Below, piece by piece: positions 7,303-8,241 of a DNA stretch of 8,241 nt (positions are counted from its first letter, which is position 1; each line of letters opens with the position of its first letter). Position numbers and translations under genes: made by a program. Below the pieces are notes generated by a model, which saw only the letters and a program-made list of their open reading frames with translations, was not told the origin of the DNA and did no database searches. This DNA is from Desulfobacteraceae bacterium (GTDB lineage: Bacteria > Desulfobacterota > Desulfobacteria > Desulfobacterales > Desulfobacteraceae), in assembly GCA_023140455.1 (NCBI GenBank), contig JAGLLQ010000398.1:1-8241 (forward strand). The letters are read 5' to 3'.

Positions 7303-8241
7303 CTACTTCAAAGATCGCTCATCCAACATTGTTATTGCTTTTATCTGCCTGGCAAAATCTTTAGCAGTAAATGACGGTAACTGGCATATTCCATTTTCAC
7401 ACACATAGGCAGTAGATTTCCCATTGATAACAGTTCTTCCTTCTACAATCGGAACAAGTGCTGCAAGCTTTTCTGCATGTTCTCCTTCCTCTACCTGAAT
7501 TAACACTTTGTTGGGAAGATATGTCTTTCTGAGTTCCTTTAAAAAGAAGTCCTTCCCAAATGAGTTACCTTTTGAAAATACAATAACCACCCCTTTTGGC
7601 GAATCCAAAGAAAAGTCAATAGCAAGCATCATTTCTGACAGACCAAGGGGGTTGGATTCCAGTGCTTTTGAAAAGGCAGCAAGAGCGTTTATCGCCCTTT
7701 TTCTGTAAAGGTCATTGCCGGTAAACTCATAAAGCCTTAAAAGGTTCATAACAGCAATAGCATTTCCAGATGGAATGGCACCGTCATATCCTGGTTTTTC
7801 TCTTGCAATCATTTTTTCATGGTTATCTGCCGTCATGAAATAGCCACCGTCGATTTTATCTTCAAAATGGTCTAATATGAATTTATCAAGTTCTAAAGCA
7901 GTCTTAAACCATAGGGGATCAGGATCTGCTTCAAACAGATCTAAGAGTGCTGCAATTAAAAACGCATAATCGTCAAGATAGGCTTTTTGACCGGTCATAC
8001 CGTCCTTAAATGATCTGAGCAATTCTTTATTTTTATACAAATTTTTAATAATAAAGCCTGCAGCTTTTTTTGCAGTCTGGATATAATCAGGATTATTAAG
8101 CAAAAGACCGGATCGTGCGAATGCTGAAATCATCAGCCCGTTCCATGCTGAGATGACCTTGTCGTCCCTGTGCGGGCGGACCCGTTTGGCCCTTGCTTCC
8201 AGGAGCTTCTCTTTGGCGCTCGCAAGAATATCCTCTATCTC
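7303..8241 (-). CDS. YyaL/SPATA20 (DUF255) family protein, C-terminal part (5' end beyond right edge)
   Basis: The visible 312 residues are the C-terminal part of a COG1331 protein; relatives are roughly 650-700 residues long, with an N-terminal thioredoxin-like domain that would lie off the right edge. The frame is open to the window edge, and residues before the first internal Met (8133) already carry family signatures, RPHRDDKVISAWNGLM (visible 22-37), so that Met is not the start. Further family marks are AYLDDYAFLI (87-96), YDGAIPSGNA (152-161) and the ending CENGICQLP (281-289) with its paired cysteines. The region belongs to an all-helical, (alpha/alpha)6 glycosidase-like fold. The biochemical role of the family is not firmly known. 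It reads in the same direction as the signalling operon but is separated by 151 bases with a promoter, so it is probably a separate unit. No clear intrinsic terminator follows its TAG stop. Confidence 0.9.
   Translation of the reverse strand, partial: EIEDILASAKEKLLEARAKRVRPHRDDKVISAWNGLMISAFARSGLLLNNPDYIQTAKKAAGFIIKNLYKNKELLRSFKDGMTGQKAYLDDYAFLIAALLDLFEADPDPLWFKTALELDKFILDHFEDKIDGGYFMTADNHEKMIAREKPGYDGAIPSGNAIAVMNLLRLYEFTGNDLYRKRAINALAAFSKALESNPLGLSEMMLAIDFSLDSPKGVVIVFSKGNSFGKDFFLKELRKTYLPNKVLIQVEEGEHAEKLAALVPIVEGRTVINGKSTAYVCENGICQLPSFTAKDFARQIKAITMLDERSLK

Noticed and set aside
7303..8133. A complete 276-residue protein starting at the ATG at 8133
   Set aside because: The frame stays open to the window edge and encodes the conserved DDKVISAWNGL motif just before that Met, so the gene is cut by the window and this is an internal codon.

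Overview
The window is a moderately AT-rich bacterial segment in which every gene I can support lies on the minus strand, so transcription runs from high to low coordinates. It looks chromosomal. The style of the signalling proteins (very large hybrid kinases with several periplasmic binding domains, stand-alone REC-kinase and REC-HD-GYP partners) recalls sulfate-reducing and related former Deltaproteobacteria such as the Desulfobacterales. That placement is an inference from protein style; there is no rRNA or marker gene here.

Layout, in the order of transcription. (1) 8241-7303: the C-terminal 312 residues of a YyaL/SPATA20 (DUF255, COG1331) family protein whose start lies beyond the right edge. 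(2) 7302-7152: a 151-bp AT-rich intergenic region with a convincing sigma-70 type promoter (TTGACA, 18-bp spacer, TATCAT). A 26-bp dyad covers its -10 element and a shorter dyad covers its -35 element. I see no GC-rich terminator hairpin after the yyaL-like gene. (3) 7151-1746: a giant 1801-residue membrane hybrid histidine kinase with a signal peptide, four tandem periplasmic SBP_bac_3 (venus-flytrap) domains, one membrane helix, HisKA, HATPase, two receivers, an Hpt domain and an unassigned basic helical tail. (4) 1745-639: a soluble protein with an N-terminal receiver and a histidine kinase core; its ATG directly abuts the stop codon of the giant kinase. (5) 599-1: the N-terminal 199 residues of a receiver plus HD-GYP protein that runs off the left edge.

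Genes 3 to 5 look like one operon encoding a complete signalling route. The four-domain periplasmic sensor feeds an internal His-Asp-His phosphorelay. A second kinase carries its own receiver as its apparent input, and the visible output is an HD-GYP cyclic-di-GMP phosphodiesterase. No DNA-binding regulator is visible. The receivers of the last two genes are close paralogues, about 61% identical by hand alignment.

The most notable points are the fourfold flytrap array, which repeats every 244-245 residues and has signs of an A-B-A-B origin, and the dyad symmetry over the operon promoter. I see no mobile element, CRISPR array, tRNA or rRNA. No gene-free stretch exceeds 300 bases.
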